A DNA stretch of 43,008 bases from Bacteroidales bacterium (GCA_016930375.1 JAFGGU010000100.1:1-43008), one strand, 5' to 3'. Positions 31,529 through 41,948 are shown, counted from the first letter of the stretch. Numbers and translations: made by a program. The notes: generated by a model from the sequence alone, not told the origin.

Positions 31529-33550
31529 ATGAAAAACAAGAAACCTGTACTGGTGGGCAATGATCCCTGGCTGGAGCCTTATAGTGAGATCATTTACCGC
31601 CGTGAGATGAAGGTCTTTGAGAAAGAAGATGAACTCACGGGCGGCATACGAACACTTTCAGATTTTGCGACAGGTTATCTTTATTTTGGAATGCACCGTA
31701 ACGCGGACGGATGGGTTTTCAGGGAATGGGCGCCCAATGCGGAACAAATCTTTCTGGTAGGTGATTTCAACAGCTGGAGCGAGAAAAAAGAATACAGTTT
31801 GAATGCCCTGGAAAATGGTGTGTGGGAGATCAGGCTTCCTTGGGATGTTTTGCATCACCAGGATCTGTTTAAATTGTCAGTTCACTGGCCGGGTGGCCAG
31901 GGATACAGGTTGCCTTCCTACATACGGAGAGTATTGCAGAACGAGGTTACCAAGGATTTCAATGCCCAGATATGGGCTCCGCCGAAGGATTATCACTGGC
32001 AAAATAAATGTATCGATGCGGCAGGCAGGCCACCCTTTATTTATGAGGCCCATGTGGGCATGAGCACCATGGATGAAAAGACAGGATCCTTTGACGAGTT
32101 TCGCACAAATATCCTACCACGTATCAAGAAGGCCGGCTACAATACAATACAGTTAATGGCCGTGCAGGAACATCCTTATTATGGCTCATTTGGGTACCAC
32201 GTGTCCAATTTCTTCGCTGTATCCTCAAGGTTTGGAACACCCGAGGATCTCAAGCTGCTGGTTGACACGGCGCATGGGATGGATATTGCGGTTATCATGG
32301 ACCTGGTTCATTCGCATGCTGTGAAAAACGAGATGGAAGGCCTGGGAAATTTTGACGGTACACCTTACCAGTATTTTCATTCCGGCGGACGCAGGGAACA
32401 TGTTGCCTGGGATTCTTTGTGTTTCGATTACGGCAAGAATGAAGTGATTCACTTTCTTTTGTCCAATTGCAAATTCTGGCTCGATGAATATAAGTTTGAT
32501 GGCTTCCGTTTTGACGGTGTTACAAGCATGTTATATTATGACCACGGACTTTCACGTAATTTTACCAGCTACGGCATGTACTATGATGGCCAGCAGGATG
32601 AGGATGCCATTAATTACCTGGCGCTCGCCAACCGTTTGATCAAAATTGTAAATCCCGGGGCCATTACCGTTGCGGAGGAAATGAGTGGAATGCCAGGTTT
32701 GGCGCTGGCAGTAGAACAGGGCGGTTATGGATTCGATTTCCGCATGGCCATGGGGGTACCGGATTACTGGATAAAGATTATCAAGGAATTGCCCGATGAA
32801 AGCTGGAATGTTTCGGAAATGTACCATGAGCTGACCAGCAGGAGGGCTGAGGAGAAAACCGTATCCTATGCTGAATCACATGATCAGGCTCTTGTTGGAG
32901 ACAAAACAATAATATTCAGGTTGCTCGACAAAGAGATGTATTTCTCCATGAGCAAGACTATTCAAAGTCTGATTATTGACCGCGGAATAGCATTGCACAA
33001 GATGATCAGGCTGGTTACTGCAGCAACCGGCGGAGGTGGATATCTCAATTTCATGGGCAATGAATTTGGTCATCCGGAATGGATCGATTTTCCCCGCGAA
33101 GGTAATAACTGGTCCTACGCCTATGCCAGGAGACAATGGAACCTGGTTGATGATCCATTGCTCCGGTATCATTACCTGGGTGACTTTGACCGTGATATGA
33201 TCCGCCTGATCCATGACAACGGCCTGTATCTGATCCAGTATTGCAGGCTCCTGGCTGACAACCGGCCTGACCAGGTTCTCGCCTTTGAAAGGGGAGATCA
33301 CCTGTTTGTTTTTAATTTCAATCCGGCAAGATCCTTTACCGATTATGGAATTCAAACAGGGCCGGGGAAATACCGTGTCGTTCTGAATACTGACAATCCT
33401 GCTTATGGCGGCGTGGGAAATGTAGATGAAACCCTGACCTATTTTGCGCGCAGCTCGGTCAAACATGGCGCATCACATTACCTGATGCTTTACCTGCCCA
33501 GCCGGTCAGCCCTGGCATTAAAAAAGGTCCGAACGCCAAAGGTATATTGA
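31529..33550 (+). CDS. 1,4-alpha-glucan branching enzyme (eukaryotic-type GH13)
   Basis: The 673-residue protein has an N-terminal CBM48-like domain (REWAPNAEQIFLVGDFNSW) and a GH13 barrel. The nucleophile aspartate lies in FDGFRFDGVTSM, the acid glutamate in TVAEEMSG and the third aspartate in SHDQALVG. The sequence NEFGHPEWIDFPREGNNWSYAYARRQW is characteristic of the eukaryotic/GH13_8 branching enzymes rather than bacterial GlgB. It forms alpha-1,6 branches in glycogen. The name glgB is often used, but I leave the symbol blank because the subfamily differs. It is a single gene convergent with the lipoprotein gene downstream. No neighbouring glycogen genes are in the window. Confidence 0.93.
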   Translation: MKNKKPVLVGNDPWLEPYSEIIYRREMKVFEKEDELTGGIRTLSDFATGYLYFGMHRNADGWVFREWAPNAEQIFLVGDFNSWSEKKEYSLNALENGVWEIRLPWDVLHHQDLFKLSVHWPGGQGYRLPSYIRRVLQNEVTKDFNAQIWAPPKDYHWQNKCIDAAGRPPFIYEAHVGMSTMDEKTGSFDEFRTNILPRIKKAGYNTIQLMAVQEHPYYGSFGYHVSNFFAVSSRFGTPEDLKLLVDTAHGMDIAVIMDLVHSHAVKNEMEGLGNFDGTPYQYFHSGGRREHVAWDSLCFDYGKNEVIHFLLSNCKFWLDEYKFDGFRFDGVTSMLYYDHGLSRNFTSYGMYYDGQQDEDAINYLALANRLIKIVNPGAITVAEEMSGMPGLALAVEQGGYGFDFRMAMGVPDYWIKIIKELPDESWNVSEMYHELTSRRAEEKTVSYAESHDQALVGDKTIIFRLLDKEMYFSMSKTIQSLIIDRGIALHKMIRLVTAATGGGGYLNFMGNEFGHPEWIDFPREGNNWSYAYARRQWNLVDDPLLRYHYLGDFDRDMIRLIHDNGLYLIQYCRLLADNRPDQVLAFERGDHLFVFNFNPARSFTDYGIQTGPGKYRVVLNTDNPAYGGVGNVDETLTYFARSSVKHGASHYLMLYLPSRSALALKKVRTPKVY

Positions 33551-33555
33551 TAAAG

Positions 33556-33585
33556 CAGAAACCCCGCCAAAGGACGGGGTTTCTG
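33556..33585. terminator. Bidirectional hairpin between convergent genes
   Basis: CAGAAACCCCG (33556-33566) and CGGGGTTTCTG (33575-33585) form a perfect 11-bp stem with an 8-base loop. It lies 5 bases after the branching-enzyme stop and 29 bases from the end of the convergent lipoprotein gene. T-runs after the stem are poor on both strands. Confidence 0.65.
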
Positions 33586-33614
33586 AAAATAAAACGGATT
33601 AACCTTTTCTGCTT

Positions 33615-34517
33615 TTAACGGCCACCCTGTTTGTGATGACGGTGGTTATACCTGAATTCGTAATTGTGTCGATAACCGTTTTTATTGATAATCACGGTGC
33701 CATCGCAGCCTTCTGCACTGTAATCAATGGTTGAGGCTCCGGTAACGCTGTTGGTGATCTCCACAGTGCCGTCGACTATGACCCAGCGCCATTTGTAGTC
33801 CCGGCAATGAACCAAAACGAGTGGCTCTGTAATGTTACGGCTGTATTCCTGTCCGAGCACATTTATACCATGGGCAGATCCGGTGATAATCACCGTGTCA
33901 TTCTGTGGTGTGCGATTCCGTATCCACTCACGAACGTGATCTGCTTCACGGGTCATCCAGGTGGTATCGTTGAAGACGATCTTGCCTTCTTCAAGTAAGA
34001 TACCCATCTCCAGATTACCTTTGTCATTGATTCCCAGATTGGTGATAGTTCTGGTGCCTTCAACTTTGATATCATTGAAATAAAAGTCGTTAAAGGTTAC
34101 CCTGTTTTCTGCGCCCGGCATAAACCACCTGTCAGTGATTGTGATTATGATTTGTCCTTTGCGTGTAATGGTGTCATCACGGAATACCACCGTGCAGCCA
34201 TCACCATAATCAATCGTTATTACCTTTGGAAAACGGGTACTGTCAGGATGATCCACTGTAACCGAATAGCAGGGTTCTTCATCACCGGTCGATTTTAATC
34301 CCGGGTTTAAGTAAGCATTGCCATCCAGTGTCGTAATTTCAGAGACAACCATGTTGTCTATTTCAGTATAAACCGCATCGGCATAAGCCTCGTCCTGCGC
34401 AAGAGCCAGATCGGTTTCGGAAATCGTGCCATCATCCTCCCTGGAACACGAAGGTAAAAAAAACAATGCCGTGGCTAAAGCCAGCATTAAAACAGATAAA
34501 ATTCCTTTCTTTTTCAT
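33615..34517 (-). CDS. Hypothetical lipoprotein
   Basis: The 300-residue product starts with a lipoprotein signal (MKKKGILSVLMLALATALFFLPSCS) with the lipid-modified cysteine at position 24. A charged segment of about 45 residues follows, then a beta-rich domain. The domain contains repeated strand pairs such as KVITIDYGDGCTVVF, RKGQIIITITDRWF and GSHGINVLGQ-like GSAHGINVLGQEYSRNI. The motif DYGDGCT/SAEGCDGTVIINKNG appears near both ends of the domain, suggesting an internal duplication. I do not recognise the family. It is monocistronic and convergent with the branching enzyme gene. Confidence 0.75.
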   Translation of the reverse strand: MKKKGILSVLMLALATALFFLPSCSREDDGTISETDLALAQDEAYADAVYTEIDNMVVSEITTLDGNAYLNPGLKSTGDEEPCYSVTVDHPDSTRFPKVITIDYGDGCTVVFRDDTITRKGQIIITITDRWFMPGAENRVTFNDFYFNDIKVEGTRTITNLGINDKGNLEMGILLEEGKIVFNDTTWMTREADHVREWIRNRTPQNDTVIITGSAHGINVLGQEYSRNITEPLVLVHCRDYKWRWVIVDGTVEITNSVTGASTIDYSAEGCDGTVIINKNGYRHNYEFRYNHRHHKQGGR

Positions 34518-34837
34518 AACTCTATGAATTGATTAAGTAAGTAATAATTACATCAAAAAACCTGTATAATTTGGTTAGTTGCATAATTTGATGGTAAAAA
34601 ACGAAAAAGGTTTAACGGGAGGAAAAAAAATTTTAGGATCAACCGGAATACCATATCGGTTTGCGATCTCAGGGTTCTGATCTACATCAATGGGATATAC
34701 GTAAAATAGTTGCCTGGCCTGGTTTCCCCCATACAACAACCCATGCAGGCAATAACTTTTCTGATATCTGATCTTTCGACATTGTTTTCGTATACAGGGT
34801 GTAGGTTTTTATTATATTGACACCTTCTTTTTAGTGT
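34518..34837. other. Intergenic region, divergent genes
   Basis: This 320-base gap separates the divergent lipoprotein and CotH genes and should hold both promoters. No TTG-N19-TAnnTTTG match was found. A poly-A tract (34624-34631) and the phrase ATAATTTG twice (34566-34573 and 34583-34590) are the only visible landmarks. No ORF is convincing. Confidence 0.6.
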
Positions 34838-37800
34838 ATGCGTCTTTTTACCCTTTTCCTATTTTGTGCCCTTCTGTCCGTTCCGGGCAGGGCACAGTTA
34901 TGCATCAATGAATTCCTTTCGTCGAATGCCAGCGGTTTTGCTGATGAGGACCGGGATTATTCCGACTGGGTTGAGATCTATAATACTGGAAGCACAACCA
35001 TGGACCTGTCGGGGTACAGCCTTTCGGATGATCCGGATTTTCCCTGCAAATGGGTATTCCCTCAAATGTACATCCAGCCCATGGGTCATGTCCTGGTCTT
35101 TGTCTCAGGTAAAAACCGGAGGAATCCCCCGCTTTCCTGGCAAACGATCATTGACCGGGGAGACGAATGGAGATACCTTGTGCCGGCTTCGGATATGGGA
35201 CCGGCCTGGTTTGGGACCGGTTATGATGATTCATCCTGGAGCGATGGACCCTCCGGATTCGGATACGGTGATGGCGATGATTCCACTGAATTGGGGCCGG
35301 TGATGAGTGTATTCATCAGAAAGAACTTTACGCTTGTCGATCCGGGCAGTATCGACAGCCTGGTGCTGAGCGTGGATTATGATGATGCCTTTGTCGCCTA
35401 TCTGAACGGGCATGAGGTGGCACGCTCCAACATCGGCTCTTCCGGAGAAGTTACACCTTTCCAACAGTCTGCTGCTGAGAATCATGAGGCCTTATTGTTA
35501 CAGGGCGGTGTGCCGGAAAACTTTCCCATTGTGGCCCCGGAGGACCATATCATGGAAGGGCAAAACCTCCTAACCATCCAGGTCCACAACCTGAATACCA
35601 TATCCACCGATCTTTCACTGATCCCATTCCTGAGTATCGGAAGGATCAGCGGTGGAGAGTCTGCGGTTTCACCCTGGCTCGATTTTTCAACTTCCGGCAG
35701 CTTGCATGCTTCTTTCAGGCTCGACAACGACGGGGAAACCATCTGTCTGTTTGATCCATTGGGCGGGCTGATCGACTCCGCGCGGGCAATATCCCTTCCC
35801 GCAGATGTAGCTTATGGCAGGGGACCGGAAGGTTCATCGACCTGGTATTACTATGATCATCCCACACCGGGGACTGCGAACACCAGCCAGGGCAAGGCCC
35901 ATCTGCTTACTACTCCGGTAACCATGTCACCTCCCGGCGGTATCCATCCCGGAGCATTTACAGTCACCCTGGCCGGTGCCGGGGAAAAAGATTCGATTTA
36001 TTACACAACCGACGGTTCTGTGCCCGACGGGTCAGATGCCTTATACACCGGCCCGATTTATATTGCCGGCAGCCATGTAATCCGGGCAAGGGTAATGGCC
36101 GACAGTGCCCTGCCCGGTCCAGTTGCCTCACACACCTATATTACCGGAATTGACCACGATGTGCCGGTAATTTGTCTGTCCACCGATCCGGACAACCTGT
36201 GGGATTTTGAGACCGGAATTTTCGCCTATGGTCCGCACGCCCAAGCCGATTTTCCCTTTTTCAATGCCAATTTCTGGATGGATTGGGAGCGACCCGTGCA
36301 CGTTGAATTCTTCGATAATGAGGGCGTAAGGCAAATCGACCAGGATGCGGGCATGAAGGTATACGGAGCCTGGTCGCGTGCCTTTGAGCAGAAATCTTTG
36401 GCCCTGTTCGCAAGGAAAGGTTACGGCAGGGGATCATTCAATTACCCGTTCTTTGCCGATAAGCCCATTGACCGGTTCGAATCGGTTGTCCTGCGCAATT
36501 CCGGAAACGACAACCTGGGATTGCAGTTTCACGATTGTTTCATGACCGGGCTCACCCGTGATATGGAGGTGGACCGTCAGTCGTTTCAGCCGGCAGCGGT
36601 TTACATTAATGGTGCTTACTGGGGTTTACTCAACATAAGGGAAAAGATCAGCGAACATTTTATCGCGTCAAACCATCATGTTCCTGCAGATTCTGTGAAT
36701 CTCCTGGAGACATCTGGATATCCGGTTCATGGCAGCAATACCCGGTACATGGAGCTGACAGACTATCTGAATGCCACACCCACGTTGCAACAGGAAAGTG
36801 ACTTTGACCGGGTAGCCGCGGAAGTTGACCTTGATAATTTCATTCAATACCAACTTACCCAGATCTACCTGAATAACCGCGATTGGCCTGCAAACAACAT
36901 GAAATTCTGGAATTCCCGGCTGGCCACGAGCAGATGGCGATGGATCATTTACGATACCGATTTTGGTTTCGGGTTGTGGAATACCGAGGATTACAAGCTG
37001 AATACCCTGGCGTTCGCCCTGGCAACCGACGGCCCCGGCTGGCCCAATCCCCCTTGGTCAACCCTTTTCCTGCGCAGGATGGTCACCAACCCTGACTTCC
37101 GGAACAATTTCATCATCCAGTATTGTGACCGGCTTAACCTCGATTTTCATCCTTCACGGGTGGCATCCGACCTGGATTCTTTGAATCGATTGTACCGAAA
37201 CGAAATGGTCCATACCTTCAACCGCTGGTGGGGGAACATCGACGAATGGCAGGGACGGATCAGTAACCGTAAGGCTTTCGGGAATTACCGTCCTTCGTAT
37301 TGCCGGCAGCATATGCAGGATATTTTCGACCTGGGTGACCAGCTCATGGTTCAAATTTCGGTACCGGACCAGGGAGGTTATGTGGAGCTGAACACCATCC
37401 GTCCGGAAGCCTATCCATTCACAGGGATTTATTTCCGTAATATCCCCATCCGCCTGAAGGCCATTCCGAAGCCGGGGTATAAGTTCGTGCAGTGGACCGG
37501 CAGTGTTTACTCCAACCACCCCGACATCACCTATAACATGTCGGCTGCCGGAGAATTCCGGGCGGTTTTTACCAGGGCCGCTCCCGAAGAGCGGTCGGTG
37601 GTCATCAATGAGATCAATTATCAATCGTCACCGGAGCGGGACACGAAGGACTGGATCGAACTGGTGAACAGCGGGGTTGCCACGGTGGATCTGGGCGGCT
37701 GGCTGCTTACCGACGGGGATATGGATTCAGGGTATGTGTTTCCGGCGAACACCTGGCTGGCACCGGGTGATTTCATCGTGATCTGCCGTGACGAGGAAAG

Positions 37801-38377
37801 CTTCCGTTACTATAACCCGGAGACCAAAAATCTTACCGGGGAACTGTCTTTCGGTATCAGCAGCGTGGGTGAGTCTCTCCTTCTCTACGATGCGCAGCGG
37901 CAACTCATGGATGTGGTGAACTACATGGTTCAGCCGCCCTGGCCGACTCAGGCGCTGGGAACCGGGGCCACCATCGAGCTGATCCACCCCGGTGCCGATA
38001 ATGGCAAGGGGGAGAACTGGAAGGCAAAACTCATCGGGGGTACACCCGGCAGCATCAATTCGATGACCGAGGGCACCACAGAAGTGCCCTTGCCGGAAGA
38101 CCTCAATCCGGTGCTCGACTGCTTCCCCAATCCCTTCCGCGATTATACCACCATCCGCTTCGAAGTTCAGTCCAATGGTCATTACCGGCTTGAAGTGGTG
38201 GATATGCAGGGCAGGCTGGTGGCTCTTCTCGTTGATCATTACCTTGAGGCCGGGGCTTATTGGATCGACTGGTCCGGTAAGGAAGGAAGCGGAACCTCGT
38301 CAGGTGCCGGCATCTACCATTTGCGGCTAATGGGCAACAAGAACCTGGCCTCCCAAAAAATCGTCAAATTACCCTGA
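34838..38377 (+). CDS. Large T9SS-exported CotH-kinase-like/lamin-tail protein
   Basis: The 1179-residue protein has a signal peptide (1-20, ending GRAQ). A lamin-tail domain (about 21-95, LCINEFLSSN...DWVEIYNTG) and a beta-sandwich region (about 100-320) follow. Next is a chitobiase-like Ig fold (about 360-435, PPGGIHPGAFTVTL and IYYTTDGSVPDGSD). The CotH-type atypical kinase domain (about 440-830) contains GMKVYGAWSRAFEQKSL, YWGLLNIREKISEHF and WRWIIYDTDFGFGLW. A second lamin-tail domain (about 920-1080) precedes a type A T9SS sorting domain (about 1090-1179, CFPNPFRDYTTIRFEV to YHLRLMGNK). CotH proteins can phosphorylate surface proteins; this role here is inferred. It is visibly more G+C-rich than the 10-22 kb region and stands alone. 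Confidence 0.9.
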   Translation: MRLFTLFLFCALLSVPGRAQLCINEFLSSNASGFADEDRDYSDWVEIYNTGSTTMDLSGYSLSDDPDFPCKWVFPQMYIQPMGHVLVFVSGKNRRNPPLSWQTIIDRGDEWRYLVPASDMGPAWFGTGYDDSSWSDGPSGFGYGDGDDSTELGPVMSVFIRKNFTLVDPGSIDSLVLSVDYDDAFVAYLNGHEVARSNIGSSGEVTPFQQSAAENHEALLLQGGVPENFPIVAPEDHIMEGQNLLTIQVHNLNTISTDLSLIPFLSIGRISGGESAVSPWLDFSTSGSLHASFRLDNDGETICLFDPLGGLIDSARAISLPADVAYGRGPEGSSTWYYYDHPTPGTANTSQGKAHLLTTPVTMSPPGGIHPGAFTVTLAGAGEKDSIYYTTDGSVPDGSDALYTGPIYIAGSHVIRARVMADSALPGPVASHTYITGIDHDVPVICLSTDPDNLWDFETGIFAYGPHAQADFPFFNANFWMDWERPVHVEFFDNEGVRQIDQDAGMKVYGAWSRAFEQKSLALFARKGYGRGSFNYPFFADKPIDRFESVVLRNSGNDNLGLQFHDCFMTGLTRDMEVDRQSFQPAAVYINGAYWGLLNIREKISEHFIASNHHVPADSVNLLETSGYPVHGSNTRYMELTDYLNATPTLQQESDFDRVAAEVDLDNFIQYQLTQIYLNNRDWPANNMKFWNSRLATSRWRWIIYDTDFGFGLWNTEDYKLNTLAFALATDGPGWPNPPWSTLFLRRMVTNPDFRNNFIIQYCDRLNLDFHPSRVASDLDSLNRLYRNEMVHTFNRWWGNIDEWQGRISNRKAFGNYRPSYCRQHMQDIFDLGDQLMVQISVPDQGGYVELNTIRPEAYPFTGIYFRNIPIRLKAIPKPGYKFVQWTGSVYSNHPDITYNMSAAGEFRAVFTRAAPEERSVVINEINYQSSPERDTKDWIELVNSGVATVDLGGWLLTDGDMDSGYVFPANTWLAPGDFIVICRDEESFRYYNPETKNLTGELSFGISSVGESLLLYDAQRQLMDVVNYMVQPPWPTQALGTGATIELIHPGADNGKGENWKAKLIGGTPGSINSMTEGTTEVPLPEDLNPVLDCFPNPFRDYTTIRFEVQSNGHYRLEVVDMQGRLVALLVDHYLEAGAYWIDWSGKEGSGTSSGAGIYHLRLMGNKNLASQKIVKLP

Positions 38378-38646
38378 TATGACTGACAACACTCCACTGG
38401 AACTTGCTGGGTGTTTGTTACTGAGTTTAGCTTTAAATCTCTCGTAATTCTTCCGAACCTTTTCTCTGCTGTTTCCGAAGCCATGTGCAGGTAGAAACAA
38501 TAACAATCCTTATATTTGATAAGTATGCTTCACCTGGTCATTATGAATAGCTGTTAATTTATTTGTCAGCATGATAACAAATTTATGAATTGAATCGTGC
38601 CCAACAGGGATTCTTATAACCACTTTACTGACATAATCTTTGCCCA
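38378..38646. other. Intergenic region with possible promoter and weak hairpin
   Basis: This 269-base gap contains an imperfect hairpin soon after the CotH gene (AACAC-T-CC at 38388-38395 with GGGTGTT at 38409-38415), a weak terminator candidate. TATATTTG (38511-38518) matches the -7 consensus but lacks a spaced TTG. The rest is A+T-rich without a convincing ORF. Confidence 0.5.
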
Positions 38647-41600
38647 ATGAATGAATTAATGCTTAAAGAACTGATGCGTTTATTCGCCATCGTTTCCAAC
38701 ATCAAAGAAGATGAATCGGCAATAAAGCGCAATATTGTTATGGATTACCTTGACAAACAGTATAGTTATGAGATAGTCTTAAAATACATCAATTTTTTTG
38801 ATGAGCAGGTCAGGTATTTCCAACAACTGAATATCGATTCTATACGCACGGATAATACCTTGCAACAAACGAAAGCTGAGCAATTGATCATTGAACTGTG
38901 CGGGCAGATCAATGAAGAGTTGGAGCATGAACAAAAGATCATTTTGCTGATATCCCTGCTTGACTTTATTCAAAGTGGGCAAAAACACAACCCTAACGAA
39001 TTGAGCCTTGTAGGCATTGTAGCTTCCAGTTTAAAAGTAACCCGGGACGAATATTCAGATGCAAAAGCCTTTACCTCGAAAGAGATTGAAAAGATAAACA
39101 AGGAATGTTTGCTGTTCATCCGGCCTATGGACTCGGAATGTTTGCCGCATATCAAGCAAATAGCGCTGGATAAACTTGACAGTGAGATTATTGTGCTGCG
39201 GATAGCAAGTGCTAATATCTATGTCATGCGGTATTACGGAAAAATGGTGCTGATGATGAACGGACAAATGATGGAACCGGGCAGATCATATATCTGGCCT
39301 GTCGGCGGAGTTCTTCGCAATCCCCTGATCGGTTCTTTTTATTATACCTGGGTATCCCGGCAGTTCATTCAGGCCAGCATGGAGAACAAATTCGTATTTG
39401 CTGCCGAAGACATTGAGTTTGGGTATCTCAACAGTAAAAATGGCGTTAAAAAATTCAGCCTGAACGAAGAATCCGGCAGGCTGGTGGGTATTATTGGCGG
39501 GAGTGGATCAGGTAAATCCACGCTGCTGAATGTTCTGAACGGAAACCTTAAACCCCAGCAGGGCTCGATCAGGATTAACGGCTGGAATATCCACGAAAAC
39601 AAAGAGCAGGTCAAGGGCATTATCGGATATGTACCGCAGGATGATCTCCTGATTAAGGAATTGTCGGTATATGAGAACCTTTATTTTAATACCCGGCTTT
39701 GTAGCAGTGATTACGAGGAGGAACGTATCCATACGCTGATCGAGGAAGTACTCCTGGATTTTGACCTCCTGGAAGCACGTGACCTGAAAGTGGGTGATGC
39801 CTTTACTACCATTCTGAGCGGAGGTCAGCGAAAGCGACTTAATATTGCACTTGAGCTGATCCGTGAACCTTCCATCCTGCTCGTGGATGAACCTACTTCA
39901 GGATTATCCTCCGCTGATTCTGAAAATGTCATTTCCCTGCTTAAAAGGCAGACTATCAAGGGCAAACTTGTCATTGCCAACATCCATCAACCGTCTTCCG
40001 ATATTTTTAAAATGTTCGACAAATTGCTGGTTATGGACCAGGGAGGAAGGGTTATTTACTATGGTCATCCCCTGGGTGCCATTACCTATTTTAAACAGGC
40101 CGCCCATTATGCCGATGCCGAGGAAACCGAATGCCTGCAATGCGGTAATATTAACGCCGATGAGATATTGAGAATTGTAGAGTCCCGCGAAGTGGATGCA
40201 AACGGACGCTTGACCCGTCAGCGCAAGATCAGTCCGGAATTGTGGTACCAGCGATTTCTGAAAAACATAGAGGCAAAGACTAAACTGATTGAACGAGAGC
40301 ATGATTCTTCCATCCCGAAAAGCAATTTTAAAACCCCCGGCCATTTCAAACAATTCGTTATTTATCTGAAACGTGATTTGCTGGCCAAATACTACAATAA
40401 GCAATATATGGTGATCCTGGCGCTTGAAGCTCCAATCCTGGCATTTATCCTGGCCTTCTTTTCCAAGAACTTCATTTTTGTCAATGGGATACCCCGGTAT
40501 GTTTTCAGTGAGAATGACGGTCTGCCGGCCTTTTTGTTTATGGCGGTGATTGTAGCCTTGTTTCTCGGACTCGTAATCAGTGCCGAGGAGATTTTTAAGG
40601 ACCGTAAAATTTTAAAACGGGAGAAGTTTCTGAATCTCAGTCGTTCGAGTTACCTGCTCTCAAAAATATCGATCCTTTTCATGATTTCAGCCGTTCAAAC
40701 ACTCGTTTTTGTGCTGATCAGCAATTCCATGCTGGAAATAAAGGGTATGCTATTCCCCTGCTGGTTTGTGCTATTCACTGCTTCATGCTGGTCAAATCTG
40801 GTAGGCCTGAATATCTCTTCCGGATTCAAATCGGTGGCTACGATATACATACTGGTCCCGCTCATCCTTGTCCCCCAGCTTCTTTTCAGCGGTGTTATTA
40901 TTGATTTCAGTAAGATGCACTATACAATAGCCAATGAAAAGGAGGTTCCATTTATTGGTGATAATATGGCCTCGCGATGGGCCTATGAAGCGTTGGCCGT
41001 AAACCAGTATAAGAATAACCGGTATACCCGGTATTTTTATGATGCTGAATCAAGGGCCAGGCAAGCAGGCTATTACAGGTCCTATGCAATACCGGCACTG
41101 GATGAGATTGCCGGTGATACCAGGGATCTGTATTACAAAAGACAGGATAGTCTCAGGTATTTAAACAACCTGAAGCTGTTGCGCAGTGAATTGGATAAGA
41201 TCATCCGGGATATTGGCAGTAAAAGACCCCCGTTCATGGATAGTATAAGTCATCCCTTTTACAAACCCGCATTCAGCGCAGACATAACTGCTTTTCTTGA
41301 CCGTGCAGGGGTAATCTACAAAAATCGATATAACCGTGCAGTTGGTGAACGCGATTCCATTTACCATCAGCTGGTTTCAGAATTGGGTGGTAAAGATCAG
41401 TTAATGGCTTTCCGGCAGCAATATGATAACAAACAACTGGCGGCAGTTGTTACGCAAGAAAAAGAGATACAGCATTATATCCTTCGCAGTGGAGAAATGA
41501 TATCCAAAAAAAATGCAGTGTACAGGGAACCCCTTCGCAATAATGGGAGAGCACATTTTTATGCCCCTGTTAAACGCATTTTTAGCCTGGAATTTGATAC

Positions 41601-41811
41601 ATTTTGGTTTAACATGACGTGGACCTGGATTTTTAACCTGTTGTCGCTTATCTTTTTGTATTCTGATGCAATACGCAGGATCCTTGACTATTTCGAAACG
41701 ATTCGCCTGAACCGGTTAAACCGATTGAAACTTGACCGGCTGATGAAGATTGCCGAGCAAAATGACACAGGGGTCAAGATTTCTAGGATTTTCAATTTAA
41801 AATCTTTGTAA
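38647..41811 (+). CDS. ABC transporter (ABC-2/ABCG-type) with N-terminal TerB-like domain
   Basis: The 1054-residue protein fuses several parts. Residues 1-145 form two helical halves (FAIVSNIKEDESAIKRNIVMDYL and IILLISLLDFIQSGQKHNPNE) like the TerB fold. A beta-rich segment (about 160-235, with MNGQMMEPGRSYIWPVGGVLR) recalls an FHA-type sandwich. An ATPase domain (about 250-490) has Walker A GGSGSGKST near 285, signature LSGGQRKRLN near 391 and Walker B ILLVDEPTSG near 411. An ABC-2 type membrane domain (helices from about 590 to 760 and a last one near 990-1010) is interrupted by a large soluble loop (about 760-980). The ATPase-before-membrane order and the SGLSSADSE sequence are ABCG-like. 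The substrate is unknown. It probably forms a homodimer. No partner transporter gene is adjacent. Confidence 0.88.
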   Translation: MNELMLKELMRLFAIVSNIKEDESAIKRNIVMDYLDKQYSYEIVLKYINFFDEQVRYFQQLNIDSIRTDNTLQQTKAEQLIIELCGQINEELEHEQKIILLISLLDFIQSGQKHNPNELSLVGIVASSLKVTRDEYSDAKAFTSKEIEKINKECLLFIRPMDSECLPHIKQIALDKLDSEIIVLRIASANIYVMRYYGKMVLMMNGQMMEPGRSYIWPVGGVLRNPLIGSFYYTWVSRQFIQASMENKFVFAAEDIEFGYLNSKNGVKKFSLNEESGRLVGIIGGSGSGKSTLLNVLNGNLKPQQGSIRINGWNIHENKEQVKGIIGYVPQDDLLIKELSVYENLYFNTRLCSSDYEEERIHTLIEEVLLDFDLLEARDLKVGDAFTTILSGGQRKRLNIALELIREPSILLVDEPTSGLSSADSENVISLLKRQTIKGKLVIANIHQPSSDIFKMFDKLLVMDQGGRVIYYGHPLGAITYFKQAAHYADAEETECLQCGNINADEILRIVESREVDANGRLTRQRKISPELWYQRFLKNIEAKTKLIEREHDSSIPKSNFKTPGHFKQFVIYLKRDLLAKYYNKQYMVILALEAPILAFILAFFSKNFIFVNGIPRYVFSENDGLPAFLFMAVIVALFLGLVISAEEIFKDRKILKREKFLNLSRSSYLLSKISILFMISAVQTLVFVLISNSMLEIKGMLFPCWFVLFTASCWSNLVGLNISSGFKSVATIYILVPLILVPQLLFSGVIIDFSKMHYTIANEKEVPFIGDNMASRWAYEALAVNQYKNNRYTRYFYDAESRARQAGYYRSYAIPALDEIAGDTRDLYYKRQDSLRYLNNLKLLRSELDKIIRDIGSKRPPFMDSISHPFYKPAFSADITAFLDRAGVIYKNRYNRAVGERDSIYHQLVSELGGKDQLMAFRQQYDNKQLAAVVTQEKEIQHYILRSGEMISKKNAVYREPLRNNGRAHFYAPVKRIFSLEFDTFWFNMTWTWIFNLLSLIFLYSDAIRRILDYFETIRLNRLNRLKLDRLMKIAEQNDTGVKISRIFNLKSL

Positions 41812-41948
41812 TCCATTTCCCGAATGTATAAAATGACTATTCTGGCTTTAAATAAGTACTCATTTGTAAGCAGACTAGTTTTGAAATATTTCTATTCCAG
41901 GGTAAATAAAAATTCCTATTTTCGGATAACAATTTTGAAGCGACGATT

